Shown: positions 15,377 through 22,815, numbered from the stretch's first letter. The stretch: DNA of 22,815 nt from an uncultured Oscillospiraceae bacterium (GCA_934635515.1 CAKTZK010000016.1:1-22815); one strand, 5' to 3'. Program-made: numbers and translations. Notes: generated by a model not told the origin, from the sequence alone.

Positions 15377-15428
15377 GCTAACAGGCTTGTAAATAGTATT
15401 TTTTTACAGAAATATGTTTGCAGCCATG

Positions 15429-15440
15429 GGCATTAATGCC
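15429..15440. promoter_or_regulatory. Perfect 12-bp palindrome before the BMP gene
   Basis: GGCATTAATGCC, about 10 bp ahead of the AGGAGG ribosome site of the lipoprotein gene. It may be an operator or a small hairpin that affects translation. No protein can be assigned. Confidence 0.3.
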
Positions 15441-15463
15441 AAAAAGAAAAGGAGGATTCCCCA

Positions 15464-16444
15464 ATGAAAAAGTTCTTAGCACTGATCCTTGCACTGGTCA
15501 TGGCCCTGAGCCTGGTGGCCTGCGGCAGCAAGGGCGATGACGGGAAGAAGGGCGAAGATATGGCTGGCAGCGTGGCCATGGTCCTTCCCGGTCTGGTAAC
15601 CGACAAGGCTTTCAACCAGTACACCTATGAGGGCATGCTGAAGGCCGCCGCTGAAAAGGGCATCAAGACCACCTACAAAGAGAACGTTGCTCAGGATGAG
15701 CAGGTCGAGGTCCTGCGTCAGTTCGCACAGGCCGGTTATGAGATCGTTATCGGCCAGGGCGGTCAGTTCGGCGATGCCGTGGCTACCGTCGCAAAAGAGT
15801 TCCCCAACACCAAGTTCGTGTTCTCCGTGGGTACGGACACCTATGGCCTGCCCAACATGACCGCCGCTACCATCGACTACGGTCATGCCGGTTTCGTGGC
15901 TGGCGTTCTGGCTGCCATGTATACCAAGACCAACAAGGTCGCTTTCATCCTGGGCGAGTACTATGAGACGCACCGCGCCATGTACAGAGGCATCGTTGCC
16001 GGCCTGAAGCAGATCAACCCCGACATCGAGGTCACGGAAGTTCTGACCGGCGACTGGGCTGATACCGTTAAGGCTCGTGAGTGCGCTCTGTCCGCCATCT
16101 CCTCCGGCTGCGATGTTCTGATCCCCTGCCTGGATGCTGCCGGCGCCGGTGTGGCTGCCGCTGCGCAGGACTCCAAGGATAAGGGCGTTGTGGTTGTCGG
16201 TACTGTGGCTGACTACGCTGTTGACTACAGTGCTCCCGACGTCACCGCTGCTTCCGCCGTGTTCGCATGGGATGCTCTGGGCTATGCCGAGACCATGGGC
16301 GACATCTGCGATGGCCAGGCTCACGTGATCGGCGTGAACGAGGGCGGCGTTAAGGCTGCCATCAACCAGGAGCTGACTGCTGACCAGCAGGCTGCTTACG
16401 ATGCGGCTATCAAGGGCCTGTCCGACGGCACCATCACTTTCTGA
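15464..16444 (+). CDS. BMP-family ABC transporter substrate-binding lipoprotein
   Basis: 326 aa, with AGGAGG 10 nt upstream and a lipobox LVAC giving lipidated Cys20. The mature part is a two-lobed binding protein of the BMP family (PF02608), recognised by the VAMVLPGLVTDKAFNQYTYEG opening, IGQGGQFGDAV and TIDYGHAGFVAGVLAAMYTKT. Known members bind nucleosides, purines or related compounds. Its codon use is richer in T-ending codons (GTT, GCT, CGT) than the heme genes, which suits a highly expressed binding protein. The operon continues into racemase and hydantoinase genes, so the ligand may be a hydantoin, allantoin or other purine product rather than a nucleoside. A long hairpin follows the stop codon and may protect this part of the mRNA. 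Confidence 0.88.
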   Translation: MKKFLALILALVMALSLVACGSKGDDGKKGEDMAGSVAMVLPGLVTDKAFNQYTYEGMLKAAAEKGIKTTYKENVAQDEQVEVLRQFAQAGYEIVIGQGGQFGDAVATVAKEFPNTKFVFSVGTDTYGLPNMTAATIDYGHAGFVAGVLAAMYTKTNKVAFILGEYYETHRAMYRGIVAGLKQINPDIEVTEVLTGDWADTVKARECALSAISSGCDVLIPCLDAAGAGVAAAAQDSKDKGVVVVGTVADYAVDYSAPDVTAASAVFAWDALGYAETMGDICDGQAHVIGVNEGGVKAAINQELTADQQAAYDAAIKGLSDGTITF

Positions 16445-16480
16445 TCATAAGTCAGATAAGTAAAAAAACATAGTATACAT

Positions 16481-16531
16481 GGGATTGTCCGTAAGGATCA
16501 TAGGATTCTATGGATTCTTACGGGCAATCCC
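16481..16531 (+). promoter_or_regulatory. Long RNA hairpin between binding protein and ATPase genes
   Basis: 16481-16495 (GGGATTGTCCGTAAG) pairs with 16517-16531 over 15 bp with one G-U wobble. Inside, CATAG (16499-16503) pairs with CTATG (16508-16512) around a GATT loop. No T-run follows, so it is probably an mRNA processing or stability element that raises the lipoprotein:ATPase ratio, as in many binding-protein operons. Its 3' arm ends 12 bp before the ATPase ribosome site (GGGAGG, about 16545). Confidence 0.6.
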
Positions 16532-16557
16532 TCATTATCGCTGAGGGAGGTATTCCT

Positions 16558-18078
16558 TTGGAGAATTCCAATTACGCCCTGCAAATGCAGGACATCACCG
16601 TGGAGTTTCCCGGTGTTCTTGCTAACAATCATGTGAGCATTGACTGCAAAAAAGGTGAAGTCCTGGGCCTTCTCGGAGAGAACGGCGCAGGCAAGACCAC
16701 GTTGATGAACGTCCTTTACGGACTGTATGAGCCTACCACGGGTAAGGTTCTGCTGGATGGCAAGGAAGTACATATCACTTCTCCCCTTGAAGCCATCAAA
16801 AACGGTATCGGAATGGTGCACCAGCACTTTAAACTGGTGGATACGCTATCTGTTATCGAGAACGTGATTCTCGGTATTAAAGATAATAAGCAGCGGTTGG
16901 ACCTGGATTCCGCAAAAAAGCGCCTGTTGGAGCTTTGCGAAGAGTATGAGCTGTATGTGGACCCGGATGAAGTGGTTTGGAGACTGCCCGTTGGTAAGCA
17001 GCAGTGGGTGGAGATCCTGAAGGCTCTGTACAGAGACTGCAAGCTTCTGATCCTGGACGAGCCCACGGCCGTTCTGACTCCGGCTGAGAGCGACCAGCTC
17101 TGCCGAGCGATCCACAAGATCACCGAATCCGGCCGCGCCGTTATTTTCATCAGCCACAAGCTGCGCGAGGTGATCGAGATCACCGACCGCGTTACGGTCC
17201 TGCGCGATGGCAACTACATCGGCACGGTGGACACCAAGGACGCAACCCAGGTGACCCTGGCGGAGATGATGGTCGGCCGCCCGGTGAGCATTGAGCGTCG
17301 GGAGAGACCGGTGTTTGAAAACAAGGAGCCGGTCCTGGTGATGAAGGGCGTGAATGCCAACGACGACCGCGGCGTTCAGGCGCTGAAGGACTTCAATCTT
17401 ACGGTACACGCCGGTGAGATCGTGGGCATTGCCGGCGTTGACGGCAACGGCCAGCGTGAGCTTGCCGAGTGCATCGTGGGTCTGCGCAAGCCTACCTCCG
17501 GTACCGTTACCATTAAGGACAAGCTGGTGACAAAGGTCATCGCCGACCCCTCCTTCGTGGGCTTTATCCCGGAGGACCGGCAGAAGACCGGCCTGGTCAT
17601 GGATTTCAGCATTGCCGATAACATGATCATCAAGGATTACACCAACGAGCCCTTTGCCAAGAAGGGTATCCTGAACTATAAGAACATCAAGTCCAGCGCC
17701 CGCAAGCTCATTAAGAAGTATCACGTGAAGACGCCCAATGAGGACGTCCGGGTGAGAAACCTTTCCGGCGGTAACCAGCAGAAGGTGGTTATTGCCCGTG
17801 AGCTGGATCCGGAGCCCGTGCTGGATATTGCGGCGCATCCCACCCGCGGCCTGGACCTGGGCGCTGTGGTCAACGTCCATGACATCCTGCTCAAGGAGAG
17901 AAACCGCGGCGCGGCCGTGCTGTTCATCAGCGCAGAGCTGCAGGAGGTCATGGCGCTCAGTGACCGCATTATCGTTCTTTACAGCGGCCAGGTCATGGGT
18001 GATCTGGACGGTGAGACCGCAGACCAGAACGTCATCGGCCAGATGATGCTCGGTCAGCATGTGGAGGTGAAAGAATGA
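16558..18078 (+). CDS. BMP-type double-domain ABC ATPase (NupO-like)
   Basis: 506 aa from TTG 16558, chosen because GGGAGG lies about 8 nt upstream; an ATG at 16510 in the same frame falls inside the hairpin and adds residues not typical of the family. Two nucleotide-binding domains: the first (about 8-240) has Walker A GENGAGKTT and Walker B LLILDEPTAVLTP but a changed signature (LPVGKQQWVEI, where relatives usually have LSVGxQQRVEI); the second (about 260-500) has signature LSGGNQQK and the degenerate Walker A GVDGNGQRE and HPTRGLD typical of the sugar/nucleoside (RbsA/NupO) class. Only one site is therefore expected to hydrolyse ATP fully. It ends in an ATGA overlap with the first permease gene. 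It drives uptake with the two permeases downstream. Confidence 0.9.
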   Translation: MENSNYALQMQDITVEFPGVLANNHVSIDCKKGEVLGLLGENGAGKTTLMNVLYGLYEPTTGKVLLDGKEVHITSPLEAIKNGIGMVHQHFKLVDTLSVIENVILGIKDNKQRLDLDSAKKRLLELCEEYELYVDPDEVVWRLPVGKQQWVEILKALYRDCKLLILDEPTAVLTPAESDQLCRAIHKITESGRAVIFISHKLREVIEITDRVTVLRDGNYIGTVDTKDATQVTLAEMMVGRPVSIERRERPVFENKEPVLVMKGVNANDDRGVQALKDFNLTVHAGEIVGIAGVDGNGQRELAECIVGLRKPTSGTVTIKDKLVTKVIADPSFVGFIPEDRQKTGLVMDFSIADNMIIKDYTNEPFAKKGILNYKNIKSSARKLIKKYHVKTPNEDVRVRNLSGGNQQKVVIARELDPEPVLDIAAHPTRGLDLGAVVNVHDILLKERNRGAAVLFISAELQEVMALSDRIIVLYSGQVMGDLDGETADQNVIGQMMLGQHVEVKE

Positions 18079-19214
18079 ACAAGAAGAAACAGAAGACGAT
18101 TCGCCTTCCACTGCTGGGTGATATGGTGGTTTCCCTCTACCGGACGCTTATTGGCATTGTCCTGGGCCTGGTAGCCAGCGGAATTTTGATCGCCATTTCC
18201 GGCACGAATCCCTTTGTGGCATACGGCTCCCTGATCAAGGGCGCTTTCGGCAGCAAATATGCCATCAGTAACGTTTTGGTCCGTTCGTCCCCACTGCTGC
18301 TGGGCGGTATCGGTGTGGCCATCGGCATTAAGGCCGGCGTCTGGAACACCGGTATTGAGGGCTATATGTACCTGGGCGCCATCGGCGCGGCTATGGTGGG
18401 CGTTATGGACCTGGGTCTGCCCCCCATCGTGCATGTGCTGCTGTGCATGCTGGTGGCAATGATCTTTGCGGGTCTGTGGGGTGCTATCCCCGGATTCCTG
18501 AGAGCGTACATGAACGTCAATGAAGTCACCAGTACCATCATGATGAACTACATTGCCATCTATCTGACCAACTGGGTGGTTTCCAGCTTTGCCCATGTGG
18601 CGGATACCAGCGCTTTCTATCCCATGTCCAAGCCCTTTGCGGAGGCAACTTCGCTGCCGATCCTGCTGCAGGGCTCCAGCTTGCATCCCGGTCCCTTCAT
18701 CGGCATTATTCTGTGCCTGATCTTCTATTTCCTGCTGAACTACACGTCTTTCGGCTTCCGCACGAAGATGCTGGGCTCCAACCCCTTTGCCGCGCAGTAC
18801 GCCGGCGTGAACGCAAAGCGCCAGATCATGACGGTCATCATCATCGGTGCCGTTATCGGCGGCCTGTCCGGCTCTATCGAGATCCTGGGCCTGAAGCACC
18901 GCGTTTACATGGAGTTCGTTACCGGCGTTGGCTATGAGAGCGTGGCTGTGGCCCTGCTTGCCGGCGGTAATCCTCTGGGCGTTATTATCTCCGCTCTGTT
19001 CTTTGCCGTGCTGAAGGCCGGCGGCGCCACCATGTCTATCGAGACCGGCGTTTCCTCCTCTATGAATTCTATCATTATCGCACTGTGCATGCTGTTCGTC
19101 ATCGGCGTTGGCGTGGTAGATGCCCGCAGACTGAAGAAGGTCGTCGATACGGATAAGGACGACGAAGAGGAGACCAGTGCAGAGATTGAAACCGAAACAA
19201 AGGAGGAGAAATAA
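18075..19214 (+). CDS. BMP-type ABC permease, NupP-like
   Basis: 379 aa polytopic membrane protein (BPD_transp_2 family, about nine hydrophobic segments from residue 18 to 355). Family motifs include the GIAIGIKAGVWNTGIEGYMYLGAIGA-like segment around residue 75-100 and NEVTSTIMMNYIAIYLTNW. The C-terminus is a highly acidic tail (DTDKDDEEETSAEIETETK), unusual in composition but disordered and cytoplasmic. It is translationally coupled to the ATPase gene (ATGA) and to the next permease gene (TAATG, 1-nt overlap). It would form one half of a heterodimeric channel. Confidence 0.9.
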   Translation: MNKKKQKTIRLPLLGDMVVSLYRTLIGIVLGLVASGILIAISGTNPFVAYGSLIKGAFGSKYAISNVLVRSSPLLLGGIGVAIGIKAGVWNTGIEGYMYLGAIGAAMVGVMDLGLPPIVHVLLCMLVAMIFAGLWGAIPGFLRAYMNVNEVTSTIMMNYIAIYLTNWVVSSFAHVADTSAFYPMSKPFAEATSLPILLQGSSLHPGPFIGIILCLIFYFLLNYTSFGFRTKMLGSNPFAAQYAGVNAKRQIMTVIIIGAVIGGLSGSIEILGLKHRVYMEFVTGVGYESVAVALLAGGNPLGVIISALFFAVLKAGGATMSIETGVSSSMNSIIIALCMLFVIGVGVVDARRLKKVVDTDKDDEEETSAEIETETKEEK

Positions 19215-20134
19215 TGGGTACGATTCTTGTTGATTGGCTTCAAGCTGCATTGCGTTACGCAGCGCCGCTGCTGCTGGTTGCTGTAGGCGAAGTGTTCGCT
19301 GAGCGCAGCGGTGTGATCAATATGGGCGTTGAGGGCATTATGCTCGTGGGCGCTCTGGCGGGCGTTGTGGGGTCGTATTACCTCAAGAGCCTTTGGCTGG
19401 CTGTTTTGATCACCATTCTCGTGGGCGCGGTGATGGGCGTGATCGTGTCTTATCTGACGGTCTCCCGCCGCACCAACCAGGTGGTTACAGGTCTGATGAT
19501 CAATATGCTGTGCCTGGGTGCCACGGATATGCTGTTTTCCATGATGTCGGAAACGCGGACCAACCGCTGCGACACCTTCCCCATCATTTTCCCGGATTTC
19601 CTGCAGAATATCCCGGTGATCGGAAAGATCTTCTTCTGCCAGCCCATCAGCACCTGGGTGGCGTTTATCCTCCCGATCATTGCGGCTTACCTGATGTATA
19701 AGACCCGGTGGGGCCTGAATGTCCGCGCGGTGGGCGATAACCCCAAGGCTGCGGCAACGGCCGGCCTGGATGTTATTAAGATCAAGTATCAGACGGTCAT
19801 CCTCAGCGGTATCTTCGCGGCCCTGGGCGGCTGCGCCCTGACCCTGGCCGAGGTGGGCTACTTCTCCGCCGGCGGCATGGCCAACGGCCGTGGCTTCATC
19901 GTTATGGCGGCCTGCGTTGTAGGCGGCTGGGATCCTATCCGTACGGCTCTTGTCTGCCTGGCCTTCGGCGCTGCCGATGCTGCGCAGATCCGTATTCAGA
20001 CCCTTTCCAGCTTCCCCTATCAGTTCCTGCAGATGTTCCCCTATGTGGTCACCGTGGTCGCACTGGCTGTTATGGTCAAGCGCTCCCGTGTGCCTAAGAC
20101 CTGGGGCGCTGCCTATGATCCCAAGGATGTCTGA
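19214..20134 (+). CDS. BMP-type ABC permease, NupQ-like
   Basis: 306 aa polytopic membrane protein, the shorter partner permease of the BMP transporter. The FAERSGVINMGVEGIMLVGALAGVV segment near the N-terminus is diagnostic for this subfamily; VTGLMINMLCLGATDMLF and GGWDPIRTALVCLAFGAADAAQ follow. Start ATG 19214 overlaps the previous stop (TAATG) with AGGAGG upstream. The transporter is thus complete: lipoprotein, ATPase and two permeases. Confidence 0.9.
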   Translation: MGTILVDWLQAALRYAAPLLLVAVGEVFAERSGVINMGVEGIMLVGALAGVVGSYYLKSLWLAVLITILVGAVMGVIVSYLTVSRRTNQVVTGLMINMLCLGATDMLFSMMSETRTNRCDTFPIIFPDFLQNIPVIGKIFFCQPISTWVAFILPIIAAYLMYKTRWGLNVRAVGDNPKAAATAGLDVIKIKYQTVILSGIFAALGGCALTLAEVGYFSAGGMANGRGFIVMAACVVGGWDPIRTALVCLAFGAADAAQIRIQTLSSFPYQFLQMFPYVVTVVALAVMVKRSRVPKTWGAAYDPKDV

Positions 20135-20158
20135 CGGGATTTAATTTGGAGGCAGACC

Positions 20159-20851
20159 ATGAAAAAGATCCTGATTATCAATCCCAATAGTTCTCAGCAG
20201 ATGACGGAGGACATTCGCCACACGGTGGCCTATGCGCAGAGCGCGGATGTTTCCGTTGAAGTCGTTCGCATGGAGGGAAGCCCCCTGGTCCTGGAGAGCT
20301 TCAGCGATTACACCCTGGCAGGGGCTCAGGTCATCGGCTATCTCAATGACCTGAAGGCCAAGGGCCCGTTCCCCTATGACGGGGTGCTGCTGGCCTGCAT
20401 GGGCGACCCGTGCCTGTACGGCGTGAAGGAGGCATGTCCCGTTCCGCTGGTGGGCATCGCGGAGGCCGGTATCGCAGTGGCAAACCTCTGCGGCGGCAAG
20501 TTCTCCATTCTTGCGTCTTCTGCAAAGGCGAAGCCCATGATGGAGTCCATGGTGCAGCAATACGGCATGAACGACCGCATGGCTTCGGTGGAGACCTTTG
20601 CTCTGCCCATTGAGGACTTTATGAAGGACCGGGAGCTTTTGTGCCGCAAGGTAAAGGAAACGGCGGACTCCGCAGCGAACAAGGGCGCGGAGGTGCTGCT
20701 TCTGGGCTGCGCGGGCATGACCATGATCAGCGATGTTCTGGATGACCTTACGGACATCCCGGCCATTGATCCTATCAAGGCTGGCGTGGAAATGCTGCTG
20801 GCAATGCTGCGGGGTGGATTTAAAATCTCCCGCGCGGGCCTGTACGCATAA
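20159..20851 (+). CDS. Asp/Glu/hydantoin racemase family protein (HyuE/HpxA-like)
   Basis: 230 aa, cytoplasmic. The family start MKKILIINPNSS is present, and the two catalytic Cys of cofactor-independent racemases are seen at Cys80 (LACMGDPC) and Cys184 (LLLGCAGMTMI). The ACxGD and LGCAGM contexts point to the hydantoin/allantoin racemase branch rather than glutamate racemase. In hydantoin or allantoin catabolism such enzymes interconvert the enantiomers of the ring compound so that a stereoselective cyclic amidase can open it; a hydantoinase-family gene lies just downstream. It starts 24 bp after the permease gene, with GGAGG upstream. Substrate (5-substituted hydantoin or allantoin) is not decided by sequence. 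Confidence 0.87.
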   Translation: MKKILIINPNSSQQMTEDIRHTVAYAQSADVSVEVVRMEGSPLVLESFSDYTLAGAQVIGYLNDLKAKGPFPYDGVLLACMGDPCLYGVKEACPVPLVGIAEAGIAVANLCGGKFSILASSAKAKPMMESMVQQYGMNDRMASVETFALPIEDFMKDRELLCRKVKETADSAANKGAEVLLLGCAGMTMISDVLDDLTDIPAIDPIKAGVEMLLAMLRGGFKISRAGLYA

Positions 20852-20893
20852 GTGTTCCGCTGATGGGGTTATCTTGCGAAAGGAGTATGGATC

Positions 20894-21232
20894 TTGGATA
20901 AGCATGTATTTGAGATACTGAAGCAGCTGGCCGCCGGCATCTGTCTGAGCAGCGGCGGGGCCTGCGAGGTAGCGATACATGATATGTCCAGACCGTCGCT
21001 TTCGGATTCCGTTATCTTCATTGAAAATGGAGAGCTGACGGGAAGAAAGGTGGGCGATGGGATGCTCCGGCCGGTCATGGAAGCCCTGAAAAACAAAAAG
21101 GGACCCATTGATGATGTGCTGCAGTATGAATTTGCTGCGGAGGACGGGAAAGAATTATCCTGCACCTTGGTGTGCGTACATGACGCAAAAGGATATCTGC
21201 AGGCCGTCCTGTCTATCAATCGATTGGTTTGA
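20894..21232 (+). CDS. Stand-alone YheO-type PAS domain protein
   Basis: 112 aa. Start TTG 20894 is chosen because AGGAG (20881-20885) lies 8 nt upstream and no ATG is in frame earlier. The sequence follows the PAS domain of YheO/DauR-type regulators: LKQLAAGI...CEVAIHDMS, SVIFIENGELTGRKVGD, a helix, then CTLVCVHDAKGYLQAVLSIN. YheO proteins are about 220 aa with a C-terminal helix-turn-helix; here the gene stops after the PAS domain, and no helix-turn-helix reading frame follows before the hairpin at 21296. It may be a ligand-binding partner, a small-molecule buffer or a remnant. It lies between the racemase and hydantoinase genes, which hints at sensing a pathway compound. Confidence 0.78.
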   Translation: MDKHVFEILKQLAAGICLSSGGACEVAIHDMSRPSLSDSVIFIENGELTGRKVGDGMLRPVMEALKNKKGPIDDVLQYEFAAEDGKELSCTLVCVHDAKGYLQAVLSINRLV

Positions 21233-21295
21233 TTCTGCCGGTATACGGCTGGCTGTCCCTGGATGTCATATCACATTCCGGTTTATAAAATCGGC

Positions 21296-21338
21296 AAATG
21301 TCGCAGAGATGCCGATCCGGTGCATTTCTGCGACATTT
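21296..21338 (+). promoter_or_regulatory. 17-bp hairpin before the hydantoinase gene
   Basis: 21296-21312 pairs with 21322-21338 over 17 bp (one G-U wobble) around a 9-nt loop. The 3' arm ends in ATTT and continues TAATTTTATA, so it may be an intrinsic terminator or attenuator inside the operon, or a processing site. The ribosome site AAGGAG (21351-21356) of the next gene follows 12 bp later. The rest of the 135-bp gap shows no other element and no clear promoter. Confidence 0.65.
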
Positions 21339-21367
21339 AATTTTATAGTTAAGGAGATCGTTGTATA

Positions 21368-22815
21368 ATGAGTTGTACTATTCTCAAAAACGGTACTGTG
21401 GTTTCTCCTGAATGTGTCAAGGAACAGGATATTCTGATCCGTGACGGGAAAATCGCAGCGGTAGGTGACAGTGCCTCCTTCGCTGATTGCAGCGATGCGG
21501 AGGTTGTAGATGTAAAAGGCTATCATGTTTTCCCTGGACTGATCGAGCCCCACATGCATATCAAAGCGCCTCTGGGCGGCATTACGGACATTCTGGACTT
21601 TGACAGCGCAGCGAAGTGCGCTGCCTTTGGCGGCGTGACCACGTTCATGGACTTCTCCTCCACGCTTCCCGGCATGGCTCTGACGGACGCCGTGCAGCAG
21701 CGTCTGGATGAGATGAAGGACAACGTGCTGGACTACTCCATCCACTGCAAGGTGGTGAATCTGGTCAGCCAGGAGTCCACGACGGCGCTGATGGATGCCG
21801 AGCAGGCTCTGCGGGAGGCTTCCGCCTCCGGTGCGGACAAGGATACCATCGCTAAGGCCCAGAAGAAGGTAGACGAGGCTCAGGCAGAGGTGGACAAGGA
21901 GGTCCAGGCGCGGATCGATGAGATCCCCCAGATCATCAAGAGCGGTATTCCTACCTTTAAGCTGTTCATGACCTACCGGAAGGCGAACGTCATGATCGAC
22001 GACACCTATATGCTGCAGGTCCTGGCGGCAGCCAGAGACGCCGGTGGCCGCTGCGGCTTCCACGCCGAGTGCAACGCCATCGCTGAGTACAATGAGGCCC
22101 TGTTCCGCAAGGAGGGCATGCTGAAGTGGGAGGACTTCCCCCGCTGCAAGAACGATGTGTGCGAGGAAGAGGCTGTGCGCCGGGTGCTGTATTATGCGGA
22201 AATGCTCCACGCGCCGGTGTACTTCTTCCATATTTCCACCAAGGGCGCCGTGGAGGAGATCCGCAAGGCAAAGGCCCGGGGCGTGGATGTCATTGCGGAG
22301 ACCTGCACCCACTATCTGACGCTGACGGACGAGAAAAACAAGGGCGAGGACGGTATCCTCTATCTGATGAGCCCTCCGCTGCGCAGCAAGGAGGATCAGG
22401 ATGCCCTGTGGGAGGGCTTTGTGGACGGCACGCTGAGCCTGGTTACCTCTGATAACTGCACCTTCCCCCGGTGGATGAAGGAGCAGAGCCTTGACAGAGA
22501 TGAGCAGGGCAATGTTATCCAGGACTTTACAAAGGTCATCAGCGGCGTTTCCGGCATTGAGGAGCGCTTTGGCCTGATGCTGGACCAGGTTGGCAAGAAG
22601 CCCGGCATCACCCTGTCCAAGGTGGCCCAGCTGCTGTGCGAGAATCCCGCCAAGGTCTTTGGCTGCTATCCCCGCAAGGGCTGCCTGGCGGTGGGAAGCG
22701 ACGCGGATGTCACGGTGGTCGACCTGAAGGATAACAACTATAAGCTGACGCTGGATAACCTGCACTATCCTGTCTATGAGCAGAACGGCGTGGGCAAGGA
22801 TGGCCTGGAGTATGC
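21368..22815 (+). CDS. Dihydropyrimidinase/hydantoinase-family cyclic amidase (partial)
   Basis: 482 codons are visible and the 3' end lies beyond the window. ATG 21368 follows AAGGAG by 11 nt. It belongs to the metal-dependent amidohydrolases (D-hydantoinase, dihydropyrimidinase, allantoinase). The expected metal ligands are all present: His62 and His64 (HMHIKAP), Lys198 for carboxylation (PTFKLFMTY), His232 (FHAEC), His288 (FFHIST) and Asp362 (TSDNC). The usual HAEN motif reads HAEC. Residues about 141-185 (MDAEQALREAS to KEVQARID) are a charged helical, probably coiled-coil, insertion between the strand ending near VNLVSQ and the Lys-bearing strand; typical enzymes have only a short link there. 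With the racemase upstream it would open the ring of a hydantoin, allantoin or dihydropyrimidine. The substrate is not decided. Confidence 0.88.
   Translation, partial: MSCTILKNGTVVSPECVKEQDILIRDGKIAAVGDSASFADCSDAEVVDVKGYHVFPGLIEPHMHIKAPLGGITDILDFDSAAKCAAFGGVTTFMDFSSTLPGMALTDAVQQRLDEMKDNVLDYSIHCKVVNLVSQESTTALMDAEQALREASASGADKDTIAKAQKKVDEAQAEVDKEVQARIDEIPQIIKSGIPTFKLFMTYRKANVMIDDTYMLQVLAAARDAGGRCGFHAECNAIAEYNEALFRKEGMLKWEDFPRCKNDVCEEEAVRRVLYYAEMLHAPVYFFHISTKGAVEEIRKAKARGVDVIAETCTHYLTLTDEKNKGEDGILYLMSPPLRSKEDQDALWEGFVDGTLSLVTSDNCTFPRWMKEQSLDRDEQGNVIQDFTKVISGVSGIEERFGLMLDQVGKKPGITLSKVAQLLCENPAKVFGCYPRKGCLAVGSDADVTVVDLKDNNYKLTLDNLHYPVYEQNGVGKDGLEY

Noticed and set aside
15213..15463. Purine or related riboswitch in the BMP operon leader
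   Set aside because: No conserved purine-riboswitch core or three-way-junction pattern was found; only short palindromes and a promoter are visible.
16510..16557. ATG start 48 bp upstream for the BMP ATPase
   Set aside because: It lies within the long hairpin without a ribosome site. TTG at 16558 follows GGGAGG and gives the normal family N-terminus.

Overview
The window reads as a moderately GC-rich Bacillota (Firmicutes) chromosome, most likely a gut-type Clostridia/Oscillospiraceae anaerobe. The basis is Gram-positive surface proteins (NEAT, Shp-like), lipoprotein binding proteins, strong AGGAGG ribosome sites, TTG starts and anaerobe-type purine/hydantoin genes. No rRNA, tRNA, IS element or CRISPR array was seen, and the taxon is an inference.

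Region 1 (1-832, minus strand) is the 5' part of a YhgE/Pip-family membrane protein, divergent from the rest.

Region 2 (about 1050-14378, plus strand) is an iron/heme acquisition locus. It opens with a regulator gene whose product has a DtxR-like winged helix and helical domain fused to a C-terminal segment that looks like a NEAT domain. NEAT domains are otherwise known from cell-surface heme carriers, and the usual DtxR metal ligands are lost here. A long operon follows: a giant surface protein (NEAT - FIVAR - GLUG - FIVAR - NEAT - membrane anchor), a Shp-like membrane-anchored heme protein with two candidate Met ligands, an IsdE/HtsA-like lipoprotein, a FecCD permease and a FepC-type ATPase. 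This parallels the Shr-Shp-HtsABC relay of Streptococcus pyogenes. Further downstream are a short DtxR-family repressor that keeps Cys/Glu/His ligands, a CydD/CydC-like ABC exporter pair without cytochrome bd genes, and a DUF454 (YbaN) membrane protein. A strong terminator at 14340-14378 ends the operon. Two kinds of inverted repeat, GTTAG-N6-CTAAC and TGTTGC-N6-GCAACA, lie before the regulator gene, before the NEAT operon and possibly before the permease.

Region 3 (14397-15212) is a promoter and a stand-alone class I glutamine amidotransferase.

Region 4 (15348-22815, running off the end) is a catabolic and transport operon. It holds a BMP-family lipoprotein, a double-domain ABC ATPase and two permeases of the nucleoside-uptake type, then an Asp/Glu/hydantoin racemase, a stand-alone YheO-type PAS protein without the usual helix-turn-helix, and a dihydropyrimidinase/hydantoinase carrying an unusual helical insertion. 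Together they suggest uptake and ring opening of a hydantoin-, allantoin- or purine-derived compound. Two long RNA hairpins, at 16481-16531 and 21296-21338, divide this operon.

The most novel item is the DtxR-NEAT fusion: a possible cytoplasmic heme-sensing regulator built from a surface heme-binding fold, placed directly upstream of the heme-uptake operon it would control.
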